Origin: VRUE01 sp963715625
Lineage (GTDB): Bacteria; Actinomycetota; Thermoleophilia; Solirubrobacterales; 70-9
Length of the DNA: 64,000 nucleotides
NCBI GenBank assembly: GCA_963715625.1
Contig: OY970260.1
Span: 992,001 to 1,056,000 of the forward strand
Direction of reading: 5' to 3'
A program made the translations under genes and the position numbers. Numbering within the stretch: the first letter of the stretch is position 1; the number at the start of each line of letters is the position of its first letter. This document shows positions 50,682 to 58,532 of the stretch, one piece after another. The notes beneath the pieces are model-generated. The model was not told the origin of the DNA, did no database searches, and was given only the letters and a program-made list of their open reading frames with translations.

Positions 50682-51096
50682 GACGCCGGCAGTCTCACAG
50701 GTCTCGCGGTCCACCAAGACCCGCCTGCGCTTCCTTCGTCGCCTGCTGATCCTGGTCGTCTTCCTCGTCCTCCTCGCCCTGGCGCTCAGCCAGTTCACCG
50801 AGCTGAAGCGGCTGGCGACCGGGATCCTCGCCTCGACCGCCGTGCTGGCCGCGATCGTCGGCTTCGCCGCCCAGCACACGATCGGCAACATGGTCGCCGG
50901 CGTCCAGCTTGCGGTGTCCCAGCCGATCAAGATCGGCGACCGCATCTCCTTCGGGGAGGTGAACGGCCGCGTCACCGACATCACCCTCTCCTACACATAC
51001 GTCGACCCCGGCGACGGCACCTCGATCGTGATCCCGAACCAGCTCCTGGTCGAGGGGGTCGTCCACAACCTCTCGACCGAGGACACGCAGGCCTGA
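50680..51096 (+). CDS. Small MscS-like mechanosensitive channel
   Basis: 138 residues, shorter than E. coli MscS (286). One N-terminal helix (RLLILVVFLVLLALALSQF), a second helix with the pore-lining TGILASTAVLAAIVGFAAQHTIGNMVAGVQLAVSQPIKIGD and the start of the beta domain FGEVNGRVTDITLSYTYVDPGDGTSIVIPNQLLVEGVVHN. The C-terminal vestibule is missing. Start overlaps the divergent protease start. Confidence 0.85.
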   Translation: MTPAVSQVSRSTKTRLRFLRRLLILVVFLVLLALALSQFTELKRLATGILASTAVLAAIVGFAAQHTIGNMVAGVQLAVSQPIKIGDRISFGEVNGRVTDITLSYTYVDPGDGTSIVIPNQLLVEGVVHNLSTEDTQA

Positions 51097-51127
51097 GCGG
51101 GCGGGCGGCCGAAGTACTCTCTCAACG

Positions 51128-53272
51128 ATGACGCAGCGCAACCGGCGACGCCAGCGACGCCGAGGCGGTGTCGGCAGCAAGGTGCTCTTCGTCGCCGCCG
51201 GCGCTCTCGTCGCGATCGGCCTCGGGGCGGTTGCCGTCGCCTCCTGGGTGCTCGACGTCGCCGCCGAGGCGCCCTCGCTCGCCGCCTGCAAGGAGATCGA
51301 CCGCGGCGGCAACACGGCCCTCTACGCCGCTGACGGCGGCAAGCTGGGCCTGGTCGAGTCCGACGAGGCCCGCCAGCCGGTCTCGATCGACCGCGTGCCG
51401 AAGCGCCTGCAGCTGGCAACCGTGGCGATCGAGGACGAGCGCTTCTACGAGCACGGCGGCATCGACCAGGAGGGCATCGCCCGCGCGGTGCTGAAGAACC
51501 TGGAGGCCGGCGAAGTCGTCGAGGGCGGCTCGACGATCACCCAGCAGCTCGTGCGCAACCTCTGCATCCGCAACCCCAAGCGGGACCTGGAGCGCAAGAT
51601 CATCGAGGCGAAGCTGGCGATCGAGTACGCCAAGCGCCACTCGCGGCGGGAGATCCTCGGCCAGTACCTCAACACCGCCTCCTACGGGACGGTGGACGGG
51701 GCGACCGCAGTCGGGGCCCAGGCGGCGTCGAAGATCTACTTCTCCAAGCCGGTCTGGGGGCTGAGCCTGGAGCAGGCGGCGCTGCTCGCGGGCCTGCCGC
51801 AGGCCCCCACCGACTACAACCCGATCCTGCACCCGGGCGAGGCTCGGCAGCGTCGCAACGCCGTGCTTGCGAAGATGGCCGAGCTGGGCTACGTCACCCC
51901 AGCCCGTGCCCGGGCGGCACGGCGGCACGGCCTCGGCCTCGACGTCTCCGGCTCCTACTTCGCGCACCGCGAGCCCTACTTCTTCGACTTCGTCGAGGAC
52001 CAGCTGCTCGACCGCTACGGGGTCGACGCGGTGCGAAACGGCGGCCTCAGGGTCTACACGACGATCGACCCGAAGCTCCAGGACGTCGGCCTCGAGGCGA
52101 TGCGCTCGACCCTTCCCTACTCGACCGATCCCGCCTCGGCGCTGGTCTCGATCGACCCGCGCAACGGCGAGATCGAGGCGATGGCTTCCAGCCCCGAGTA
52201 CGGCGCGAGCCAGTTCAACCTCGCGGCCCAGGGGCACCGCCAGCCGGGCTCCACCTTCAAGACCTTCGTGCTGACGACCGCGATCCGCCAGGGCGTCGAC
52301 CCCTACTCGACCTACTACACCTCCAAGCCGCTGGACCTGGACCTGCCGAAGTGGGGGCACTGGGAGGTCCACACCGCGGACGAGGGCTACCAGGGGACGA
52401 TCGACCTCCAGCAGGCGACGGTCGCCTCCGACAACACCGTCTTCGCCCAGCTCGACCTCGACGTCGGCCCGGCGCGGGTCGCACAGACCGCGCGGGCGCT
52501 GGGGATCGTCAGCCCACTGGACGGGATACCGGCCGAGGGAATCGGCGGCCTGCGCGTCGGCGTCTCGCCGCTGGAGATGGCGGGGGCCTACGCGACGCTG
52601 GCAGCCGGCGGGGTTCGCCGCGACCCGGTCGCGATCCGGCGCGTCGTCTTCCCCGGCGGCCGGGTCGAGCGACCCAAGCGCGAGAGGCCGCGGCGGGTGG
52701 TCTCCGAAGCCGTCGCCTGGGAGGTGACGCGGCTGCTGCACGACAACATCACCGGCGGCACCGGCACCGCCGCCTACACCGGCTGCGCCGGGCAGGCCGG
52801 CAAGACGGGGACCACCGACCGCACGACCGACGCCTGGTTCGCCGGCTACCAGCCGAACCTGGCCACGGTCGTCTGGGTCGGCTACCCGCAGTCCAACGCG
52901 ATCGAGATGACGAGCGTGCACGGGATCACCGTCTACGGCGGCACCTTCCCGGCCGAGATCTGGCACGCGCTCTACGAAGGCGGCGAAGTCCCCTGCGAAG
53001 AATTCGAGGAGCCGGGGGCGCCGATCAGCTGGGCGCCCTACTTCGGCCAGTTCACCGCTTCCGCCCCGCACAGCGACGGTTCCGGCGCAGGCGGAGTCGG
53101 GGCCGTGGAGCTCGACCCCGAAGCGAGGCGGCTCGGCGAAGAAGCGACCGGCGGCTATGACCCCGACGCCTACGCGCCCGGGGCGGGGCAGGAACCGACT
53201 CCGGTGCCCCCACCCCCGCCTGTGACCGGCGTGGGTGGAGGCGGCGCCGCCGGCGAAGCAGGGGGCGGGTAG
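51128..53272 (+). CDS. Class A penicillin-binding protein (transglycosylase/transpeptidase)
   Basis: 714 residues. Membrane anchor at about 20-43, glycosyltransferase 51 domain (AIEDERFYEHGGID, EGGSTITQQLVRNL, KLAIEYAKRHSRREILGQYLN), then the transpeptidase: serine in GSTFKTF, SDN in SDNTVFAQ, KTGT in AGKTGTTDRTTD. The C-terminus is a proline/glycine-rich tail. TACTCT at 51115 ends seven bases before ATG with no ribosome site, implying leaderless expression. The TAG stop is followed in frame by the next gene. Confidence 0.93.
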   Translation: MTQRNRRRQRRRGGVGSKVLFVAAGALVAIGLGAVAVASWVLDVAAEAPSLAACKEIDRGGNTALYAADGGKLGLVESDEARQPVSIDRVPKRLQLATVAIEDERFYEHGGIDQEGIARAVLKNLEAGEVVEGGSTITQQLVRNLCIRNPKRDLERKIIEAKLAIEYAKRHSRREILGQYLNTASYGTVDGATAVGAQAASKIYFSKPVWGLSLEQAALLAGLPQAPTDYNPILHPGEARQRRNAVLAKMAELGYVTPARARAARRHGLGLDVSGSYFAHREPYFFDFVEDQLLDRYGVDAVRNGGLRVYTTIDPKLQDVGLEAMRSTLPYSTDPASALVSIDPRNGEIEAMASSPEYGASQFNLAAQGHRQPGSTFKTFVLTTAIRQGVDPYSTYYTSKPLDLDLPKWGHWEVHTADEGYQGTIDLQQATVASDNTVFAQLDLDVGPARVAQTARALGIVSPLDGIPAEGIGGLRVGVSPLEMAGAYATLAAGGVRRDPVAIRRVVFPGGRVERPKRERPRRVVSEAVAWEVTRLLHDNITGGTGTAAYTGCAGQAGKTGTTDRTTDAWFAGYQPNLATVVWVGYPQSNAIEMTSVHGITVYGGTFPAEIWHALYEGGEVPCEEFEEPGAPISWAPYFGQFTASAPHSDGSGAGGVGAVELDPEARRLGEEATGGYDPDAYAPGAGQEPTPVPPPPPVTGVGGGGAAGEAGGG

Positions 53273-54406
53273 CTGAGCCTCGCGCCGGGGGTTGCCTACG
53301 GCCTGATCTGGGCCGGCTTCGCCGGCTACCTCGGCGTGCTGGCCTGGGCGCCGCGGCTGGGGCGGCGGTTCGTCTGGGCGGCGATCGTCGTGCTCCTCGT
53401 CGCTTTCGCCTGCCTGCCGCCGCTGCTCTCCCACGACGTCTACAGCTACGTCGACTACGCCCGGCTCGGCGTCCTGCACGGCCTCGACCCCTACATCCAC
53501 CCGCCGGCCGCCGCCCCCGCCGACCCCGCCTTCGCCGAGGTCGAGTGGGCCGACACGACCAGCGCCTACGGCCCGCTCTTCACCCTCGCGACCTATCCCC
53601 TCGCCAAGCTGCCCGTCGACGCTGCGGTCCACGCGCTGAAGGCGGCCTCGGCAGCCGCGGTGCTCGCGATCGCCGTCCTCGTCGCCCGCCTCGCCGCCGC
53701 CCGCGGCGTCGACCCCCTCCGCGCCGCCGCCTTCGTCGCCCTCAACCCCCTCGTCCTCGTCCACGTCGTCGGCGGCCCCCACAACGACGCCCTGGCGATC
53801 CTGCTGATGACCCTCGGCGTCGCCGCCGTCCTGACCGCCCGCGAGACCTCCGCCGGCGCCGCCTTCCTCGCCGCCATCGCCGTCAAGGCCTCCGCCGCGG
53901 TAGCACTCCCCTTCGCCCTCCTCGCAACACGGGGGCCGACGGGCCTCAAATACGCCTATATGTCTCCTTTGAGGCCCGTCGGCCGGCTTTTGGTGGGGGC
54001 GGGGGTGGCCGTGGTGGGGGTTGGGCTGGCGGCGTGGCTCGCCTTCGGCTGGGGCTGGCTCGACGCGTTCGCTCTCGCGGGGGAGAACCAGGGGCGCACG
54101 AGCCACATGAGCATCCCGATCGCGACGGCCCGCCTCACCGGCCTAGACCCCGGCGCGGTCCGCGTCGCCGCCCTGACCCTCTACGCCGCTCTCATCGCCC
54201 ACCTCCTGATCTGGACCTACCGAGGCAACGATTGGCTCCGCGCAGCCGCCTGGGCCACAACCGGCCTCCTCCTAACCACCGCCTGGCTCCTCCCCTGGTA
54301 CCTCCTCTGGCCACTACCGCTCGCAGCCCTGTCCCGCGACAGATCCCTCAAGCTCCTGGTCCTAGCCCTGACGGCCTACCAGCTCGGAGCCAGGGTCCCG
54401 CTGTAG
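53273..54406 (+). CDS. Polyprenol-phosphate mannosyltransferase-like (GT-C) membrane protein
   Basis: Up to 378 codons. Multiple helices and HDVYSYVDYARLGVLHGLDPYIHPPAAAP, the DxD-like loop of GT-C/DUF2029 enzymes (MptB-like). The frame before GTG 53336 codes for a clear first helix (PGVAYGLIWAGFAGYLGVLAW), so the true start is upstream, the only candidate being CTG 53273 right after the PBP stop; the two genes are in the same frame. Palindrome F adds about 17 codons. Confidence 0.75.
   Translation: MSLAPGVAYGLIWAGFAGYLGVLAWAPRLGRRFVWAAIVVLLVAFACLPPLLSHDVYSYVDYARLGVLHGLDPYIHPPAAAPADPAFAEVEWADTTSAYGPLFTLATYPLAKLPVDAAVHALKAASAAAVLAIAVLVARLAAARGVDPLRAAAFVALNPLVLVHVVGGPHNDALAILLMTLGVAAVLTARETSAGAAFLAAIAVKASAAVALPFALLATRGPTGLKYAYMSPLRPVGRLLVGAGVAVVGVGLAAWLAFGWGWLDAFALAGENQGRTSHMSIPIATARLTGLDPGAVRVAALTLYAALIAHLLIWTYRGNDWLRAAAWATTGLLLTTAWLLPWYLLWPLPLAALSRDRSLKLLVLALTAYQLGARVPL
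53934..53984. repeat. Palindrome F (51 bp) inside the glycosyltransferase gene
   Basis: Perfect 17-bp arms GGCCGACGGGCCTCAAA and complement, loop of 17. Codes in frame for GPTGLKYAYMSPLRPVG between two membrane helices, with no stop. 51 is a multiple of three. Confidence 0.85.
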
Positions 54407-54411
54407 CACCC

Positions 54412-54458
54412 TTCCGGTGCGCTTTATGTGCCCATAGCTGACATAAAGCGCACCGGAA
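54412..54458. repeat. Palindromic repeat family B, copy 3 (47 bp)
   Basis: Arms identical to copy 1 at 2131 (18 bp each) with an 11-base centre. Five bases after the glycosyltransferase stop, between convergent genes. Confidence 0.9.
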
Positions 54459-54482
54459 GCAGGGGTTCGCGGTTTTGAGACT

Positions 54483-54581
54483 GGAGCCCGAGGGGGCGGC
54501 CCTCGAGCCGGCGGATACTCAAAGTCGTCGCCCTAACTAGGGCGACGACTTGTCGGAGCGAGGGCCGCCCCCTCGGGCTCC
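54483..54581. repeat. Palindrome L (99 bp, nested) at the 3' end of the LPG-synthase-like gene
   Basis: Perfect 23-bp outer arms starting GGAGCCCGAGGGGGCGGC, and an inner 14-bp perfect hairpin AAGTCGTCGCCCTA. The stop codon of the gene lies at the tip of the inner hairpin; its last 17 codons are coded by the right half. Confidence 0.88.
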
Positions 54582-55624
54582 CCCTCAACCGCCTCTTCCT
54601 CCTCCGGGCTCGCATGCAGCACGCCGGTATGAATCGACCAACCCTCACGCCGCCCCAACGCCGTCACGATCCCCACGTAGATCACCTCCACAACCGTCAG
54701 CACCCCCCGCACGACGATCGCGATCAGCGACGCGACCGCGAAGCTGTTGCCCGGCGCCGCCACCTTCACCGCCCAGGCGAAGGCCGCATCGCGGATGCCG
54801 AGCCCGGCCGGGGCGATCAGGGTCGCCAGCGCCGCCACGTAGCCGAACGCCTGCGCCGAGCCGACGACGAGGATGTCGCTGGCCGAGATGTTGCTGACAG
54901 AGCGGGCGACGCAGTAGAGGCCGACCGCGACCACGCCCCAGTTGAGCGTGTAGAAGGCGAGGACGGCGATCACCCCGCGCAAGGACATCGCCTCGGGCAG
55001 CGGGTCGCGGCCGAAGGCGCGCAGCGCCCGGTTCGCGAGCGGGCCGAAGACGCGCGGGTGCAGCAGTGCGATCGCCAGCGGGATCAGCACCAGGACCGCC
55101 CAGCGCAGCGGCTGGCCTTCGAGGTCGGGATGGGCGATCAGGAAGTAGGAGGCGACGATGATCGCCGAGGTCGCCTGCAGCGCCTGTTCGTAGACGATGC
55201 TGGCGACCGTCAGCCGGCGCGGCACCCCCGCCCGCTCGGAGAGCAGCACGCGGCCGAGGACGTAGAGGACGCTGCCGGGCACGTAGCGCGCGAGCAGCGG
55301 CTGGCCCCAGGCGACCTGGGCCCGTCCCGCCCCGAGCCGGTAGCCGAGGAAGCGCAGGATCAGGTCCCAGCCGACGGCGTTGAGCGCGTAGAAGACCGGC
55401 AGGATGACGAAAGCCGGAATCAGCCAGACGACATGGAAGTGGACGCCCTTGTCCTTGATCTCGGCCCACTGGTCGACGACGGTGAGCACGAGGAAGCCGA
55501 AGACGAGGACGGCGATGCCGAGCTGGATCGCCAGGCGGACCCGCTTGCTGCGAGGCGGCCGCGAGCCGATGCGCGCCCCGGCCTCGCCGACCCGATGCAG
55601 AAATGGCTGGCTGCGCTCACCCAC
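54533..55624 (-). CDS. Lysylphosphatidylglycerol synthase transmembrane-domain (UPF0104) protein
   Basis: 363 residues with eight or so helices. WGQPLLARYVPGSVLYVLGRVLLSERAGVPRRLTVASIVYEQALQ and ATLIAPAGLGIRDAAFAWAV are typical of the LPG_synthase_TM/AglD family without the cytosolic synthase part, so it is a flippase-like or unknown-function protein. The C-terminal tail (EEEEAVEGEPEGAALAPTSRRPS) is derived from palindrome L. Palindrome M lies 14 bp upstream of its start. Confidence 0.8.
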   Translation of the reverse strand: MGERSQPFLHRVGEAGARIGSRPPRSKRVRLAIQLGIAVLVFGFLVLTVVDQWAEIKDKGVHFHVVWLIPAFVILPVFYALNAVGWDLILRFLGYRLGAGRAQVAWGQPLLARYVPGSVLYVLGRVLLSERAGVPRRLTVASIVYEQALQATSAIIVASYFLIAHPDLEGQPLRWAVLVLIPLAIALLHPRVFGPLANRALRAFGRDPLPEAMSLRGVIAVLAFYTLNWGVVAVGLYCVARSVSNISASDILVVGSAQAFGYVAALATLIAPAGLGIRDAAFAWAVKVAAPGNSFAVASLIAIVVRGVLTVVEVIYVGIVTALGRREGWSIHTGVLHASPEEEEAVEGEPEGAALAPTSRRPS

Positions 55625-55637
55625 CGCGCCGCACCTT

Positions 55638-55801
55638 AGTGACTATCCGAAAACCCCCACGCACCCCTGGCGGCGCCGGACACACTTCGCGGGGCGTCGT
55701 CCTCGGTCGGCCAAATGGCGCTGCCATTCGGCCTCCCTGCGTCCTACCCCCGCTCGGTCCGGCCCTCGCCAGCCGCACGCGCGAGTTTTCGGATAGTCAC
55801 T
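55638..55801. repeat. Palindrome M (164 bp, cruciform-like)
   Basis: Outer perfect 17-bp arms AGTGACTATCCGAAAAC and complement; inner arms GGCC.AATGGC and complement around the centre. It lies between the LPG-synthase-like gene and the insertion sequence, whose target duplication begins at its right edge. Confidence 0.8.
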
Positions 55802-55806
55802 TAGAT

Positions 55807-57294
55807 CTCGACTTTCGTGACCTCCAGCTGACTTGAAGGAGATCGGCCCTCGATGTCGAGACCGAGGTAGGGCAGGGAGCACCGGCGGCTCGCTCGAACG
55901 AAGGGTGTGTCCAAACATCCTCGAGGAGGTCACCGCCGATGCCCGCCCTGCCATCTTCGCTTGCCGCGATCCTGTCCCTGCTCCGCCCCGCCTTCACCGC
56001 GCCGACCTTCCAGATCTTCGAGGCGCTCGTGGCGGGGCTCGTCGGTCGCGTCGGCGAGCACACCGTCACCGGGATGTGGCAGGCGGCGCGACTCGCCGGC
56101 CGCCTGCATCACAGCCGCGCCCACGACTTCTTCGCCCGCGCCGCCTGGTGCCCTGACCGCCTCGGCCTGCTCGTGCTCGACTTCCTCGTGGAGCGCTTCT
56201 TGGACCCGGGCGCTCCGATCGTGCTAGCCGTGGACGGCTCGGTCTTTCGCCGCTCGGGCCGCAAGGTGCACGGGACGAGCTGGCACCACGACTCATCCGC
56301 CGCCCCCGGCGGCGGCTTCAAGTTCGGCAACTGCTTCGTCGTCGTCGGCTTGGTGGTGAGGATCGCCGCGCTGGGCGAGCGCGCCTGGTGCCTGCCCGTG
56401 CTCTTCCGGCTCTGGCTGCCCACGCCAAAGCCCACGGAGGAGCATCCCAACCCCCAGCGCCGGCCTTCCCAGCAGGATCTCGCCGCGGAGCTCGTGAAGC
56501 TGATCGCAGAGCGCTATCCCGAGCGGCGGATCGACGTCCTCGGCGACTCGGCCTTTGCCTGCAAGGCGATGGCGCCCGCCTCCGATCGCCTCACCTTGAC
56601 TTCGCGGCTTCGCTCCAACGCCGTGATCCACGCGCCCAAGCCGCCGCTGACGGGGAAGCGCGGGCGACCGCGGGTCAAGGGCCGCCGGCTCGGCACCCCG
56701 GCCGAGATCGCCGCGCGGGCCAAGCCCAGCGAGTGGCGGCGCCTGCAGGTGCCCGGCCGGGGCGAGGCCTGCGCGCTCGTCGTCGAGGGCCTGTGGTACT
56801 CGGTCTTCGGCCCGCGGGCGGTGCGGGTCGTGATCGTCCGCGAGCCCTCCGACACCGAGGGCTACCGGATCGCGTTGATCAGCACCGACCTCGAGGCGGG
56901 GGTGGCCGAGATCATCGCCCGCTACGCCGATCGCTGGTCGATCGAGGTCGCCTTCCAGGACGCCAAGCAGACGGTCGGGGTCGGCGAGGCGCGCAACCGG
57001 GTCCGCCCGGCGGTCGAGCGCACCGTGCCCTTCGGCCTGCTCTGCCAGAGCGTGGCGATCGCCTGGTACGCGCTCAACGCCGATCCCGCCGCCGACGTCG
57101 ATCGCCGCCGGCGAGAGGCGCCCTGGTACTCCCAGAAGCGCGATCCCTCGATGCTCGACATTCTCGCCGCGCTGCGCCGCGAGCTGATCCGGGCTGAATT
57201 TCGCCAAGGAGCGGGGCGAGCGCCGTCATCGCGACAAATAACCGCTCGCCCACCGTCACGCCTTCGAGCGGCGGCGTAGGTCACGAAAGTCGAG
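55807..57294. mobile_element. IS701-like insertion sequence (1488 bp)
   Basis: Perfect 17-bp terminal inverted repeats CTCGACTTTCGTGACCT (55807-55823 and complement 57278-57294) flanked by a direct target repeat TTAGAT (55801-55806 and 57295-57300). One transposase gene inside. Perfect ends and target repeat indicate recent insertion. Confidence 0.93.
55939..57279 (+). CDS. IS701/IS4-like DDE transposase
   Basis: 446 residues. LAVDGSVFRRSGRKVHGTSW gives the first aspartate, RRIDVLGDSAFACKAM the second, and ARYADRWSIEVAFQDAKQTVGVGEARNR the glutamate in a YxxRWxIE context. Layout matches DDE_5 (IS701-type) transposases. Full length with no frame break; its stop is inside the right inverted repeat region. 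Confidence 0.9.
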   Translation: MPALPSSLAAILSLLRPAFTAPTFQIFEALVAGLVGRVGEHTVTGMWQAARLAGRLHHSRAHDFFARAAWCPDRLGLLVLDFLVERFLDPGAPIVLAVDGSVFRRSGRKVHGTSWHHDSSAAPGGGFKFGNCFVVVGLVVRIAALGERAWCLPVLFRLWLPTPKPTEEHPNPQRRPSQQDLAAELVKLIAERYPERRIDVLGDSAFACKAMAPASDRLTLTSRLRSNAVIHAPKPPLTGKRGRPRVKGRRLGTPAEIAARAKPSEWRRLQVPGRGEACALVVEGLWYSVFGPRAVRVVIVREPSDTEGYRIALISTDLEAGVAEIIARYADRWSIEVAFQDAKQTVGVGEARNRVRPAVERTVPFGLLCQSVAIAWYALNADPAADVDRRRREAPWYSQKRDPSMLDILAALRRELIRAEFRQGAGRAPSSRQITARPPSRLRAAA

Positions 57295-57314
57295 TTAGAT
57301 GGGATAGTCACCGA

Positions 57315-58322
57315 ATGGGTGAGTTCGAGTTGCTCGCACGGATCCGGGAGCGGCTTCCCGCCTCGGGGGGGCAGGTGCAGCTCGGTTCTGGAGACGACGC
57401 CGCGGTGACCGTCCCGCGCGGCGCCACTGCGACCTCCGTCGACGCACTCGTCGACGGAGTGCACTTCCGCCGCAAGCAGGCGACCCTCGCCCAGATCGGC
57501 CACAAGGCGCTCGCGGCAGCGCTCTCCGACCTGGCCGCGATGGGGGCCGAACCGGGCGAGGCCTACGTCGTCCTCGGCATCCCGGCCGACCTCGACGAGG
57601 ACGGCTGCATCGAGCTGCTCGACGGCATGGCCGCCCTAGCCGCCGCCACGGGGACGAGCCTCGCCGGCGGCGACGTCACCCGCGCTGCCGAGCTCTTCCT
57701 GGCGGTCACGGTGGTCGGCCACGCGCCCGATCCGAGTGCGTTCGTCCACCGCAGCGGCGCCAAGCCCGGCGACGCGCTCGTCCTGACCGGCGAGATCGGT
57801 GGCGCAGCCGCCGGCCTCCGGCTGCTGGAAGCCGCCGACTGTGCATTTGACCACGCTATAAGGGGGTCAAACGCACAGTCGGCATCGGAACGGGGGGACG
57901 CGTTGCGGGAGCGACAGCTCGAGCCGACGCCGCGGCTCGCTGCTGGCCGCGCACTGGCGAGAGGGGGAGCGACGGCGATGATCGACGTCAGCGACGGCGT
58001 CGGCGCCGATGCCGGGCACCTCGCCGAGGGCAGCGGAGTCGGCCTGCGGATCGATGCCGACGCGATCCCCCTCGCGCCGGGGAGCGAGGAGCTGATGGTG
58101 GCCTCGGGACGAGACCCTTGGGAGCTGCTCGGCGGGGGCGAGGACTACGAGCTGCTCGCCACCGTCCCGCCCGAGCGGCTTGGCGAGGCGGCGCGGGCCG
58201 TGCAGGAGGAGGAAGGGGCGGCGCTGACCGCGATCGGGGAGGCGGTCGCCGGCGAGGGAGTCGAGATCAGGCTGCCCGGCGGCGGGGTTCTGAAGCCCGA
58301 GGGGTTCGACCAGCTGGCCTGA
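57315..58322 (+). CDS. thiL: Thiamine-monophosphate kinase with a palindrome-derived insert
   Basis: 335 residues. GEFELLARIRERLP, SGDDAAVTVPRG, VDALVDGVHFRR, AALSDLAAMGAEP, SLAGGDVTRA, ALVLTGEIGGAAAGLRLLE, and MIDVSDGVGADAGHLAEGSGVGLRID, LGGGEDYELLATVP are the ATP- and ThMP-binding motifs. Produces thiamine pyrophosphate. Residues around 174-191 (DCAFDHAIRGSNAQSAS) are coded by palindrome E and are absent from the family as I know it. Starts 15 bp after the IS target repeat, so its promoter was altered by the insertion. Confidence 0.93.
   Translation: MGEFELLARIRERLPASGGQVQLGSGDDAAVTVPRGATATSVDALVDGVHFRRKQATLAQIGHKALAAALSDLAAMGAEPGEAYVVLGIPADLDEDGCIELLDGMAALAAATGTSLAGGDVTRAAELFLAVTVVGHAPDPSAFVHRSGAKPGDALVLTGEIGGAAAGLRLLEAADCAFDHAIRGSNAQSASERGDALRERQLEPTPRLAAGRALARGGATAMIDVSDGVGADAGHLAEGSGVGLRIDADAIPLAPGSEELMVASGRDPWELLGGGEDYELLATVPPERLGEAARAVQEEEGAALTAIGEAVAGEGVEIRLPGGGVLKPEGFDQLA
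57834..57883. repeat. Palindrome E (50 bp) inside thiL
   Basis: 19-bp arms GCCGACTGTGCATTTGACC and complement with one mismatch, loop of 12. Read in frame without stop. Confidence 0.85.
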
Positions 58323-58455
58323 CGCCGTCGTCGGCAAGAAGCGCCCGCACGCCGCGCCGCTGCAGCATCGCAGCGGCCACCAGCGCCGGCTCGGGCTTGT
58401 AGTGGCCGGTCTCGACCAAGCTCTTCAGCTGTCTCGGCTGCATCCTGCGCTTCAT
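58267..58455 (-). CDS. Small protein with a FlgM-like anti-sigma motif
   Basis: 62 codons. QLKSLVETGHYKPEPALVAAAMLQRRGVRA resembles the FlgM C-terminal pattern (LKxxIxxGxYxPDPxxVAxAML). A proline/arginine-rich tail overlaps thiL antisense. Divergent from the response regulator gene with an operator-like palindrome between. No flagellar genes in view, so a sigma partner is unknown. Confidence 0.5.
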   Translation of the reverse strand: MKRRMQPRQLKSLVETGHYKPEPALVAAAMLQRRGVRALLADDGVRPAGRTPRASEPRRRAA

Positions 58456-58465
58456 ATCGACTTTC

Positions 58466-58490
58466 TACCAAGCAACCTTAGAACTTGGTA
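58466..58490. promoter_or_regulatory. Operator-like inverted repeat
   Basis: TACCAAG (58466-58472) and CTTGGTA (58484-58490) with an 11-base spacer in the divergent region between the FlgM-like ORF and the response regulator gene. Size and spacing fit a dimeric regulator site; the adjacent response regulator is the first candidate. Confidence 0.5.
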
Positions 58491-58532
58491 CTCGCACATC
58501 TGTCCAAAGGAGCCCGGAGATACGCTTTGCTC

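Noticed and set aside
55638..55801. Palindrome M as terminal inverted repeats of the insertion sequence
   Set aside because: The IS has its own perfect 17-bp ends and target repeat inside; M is outside these and unrelated in sequence.
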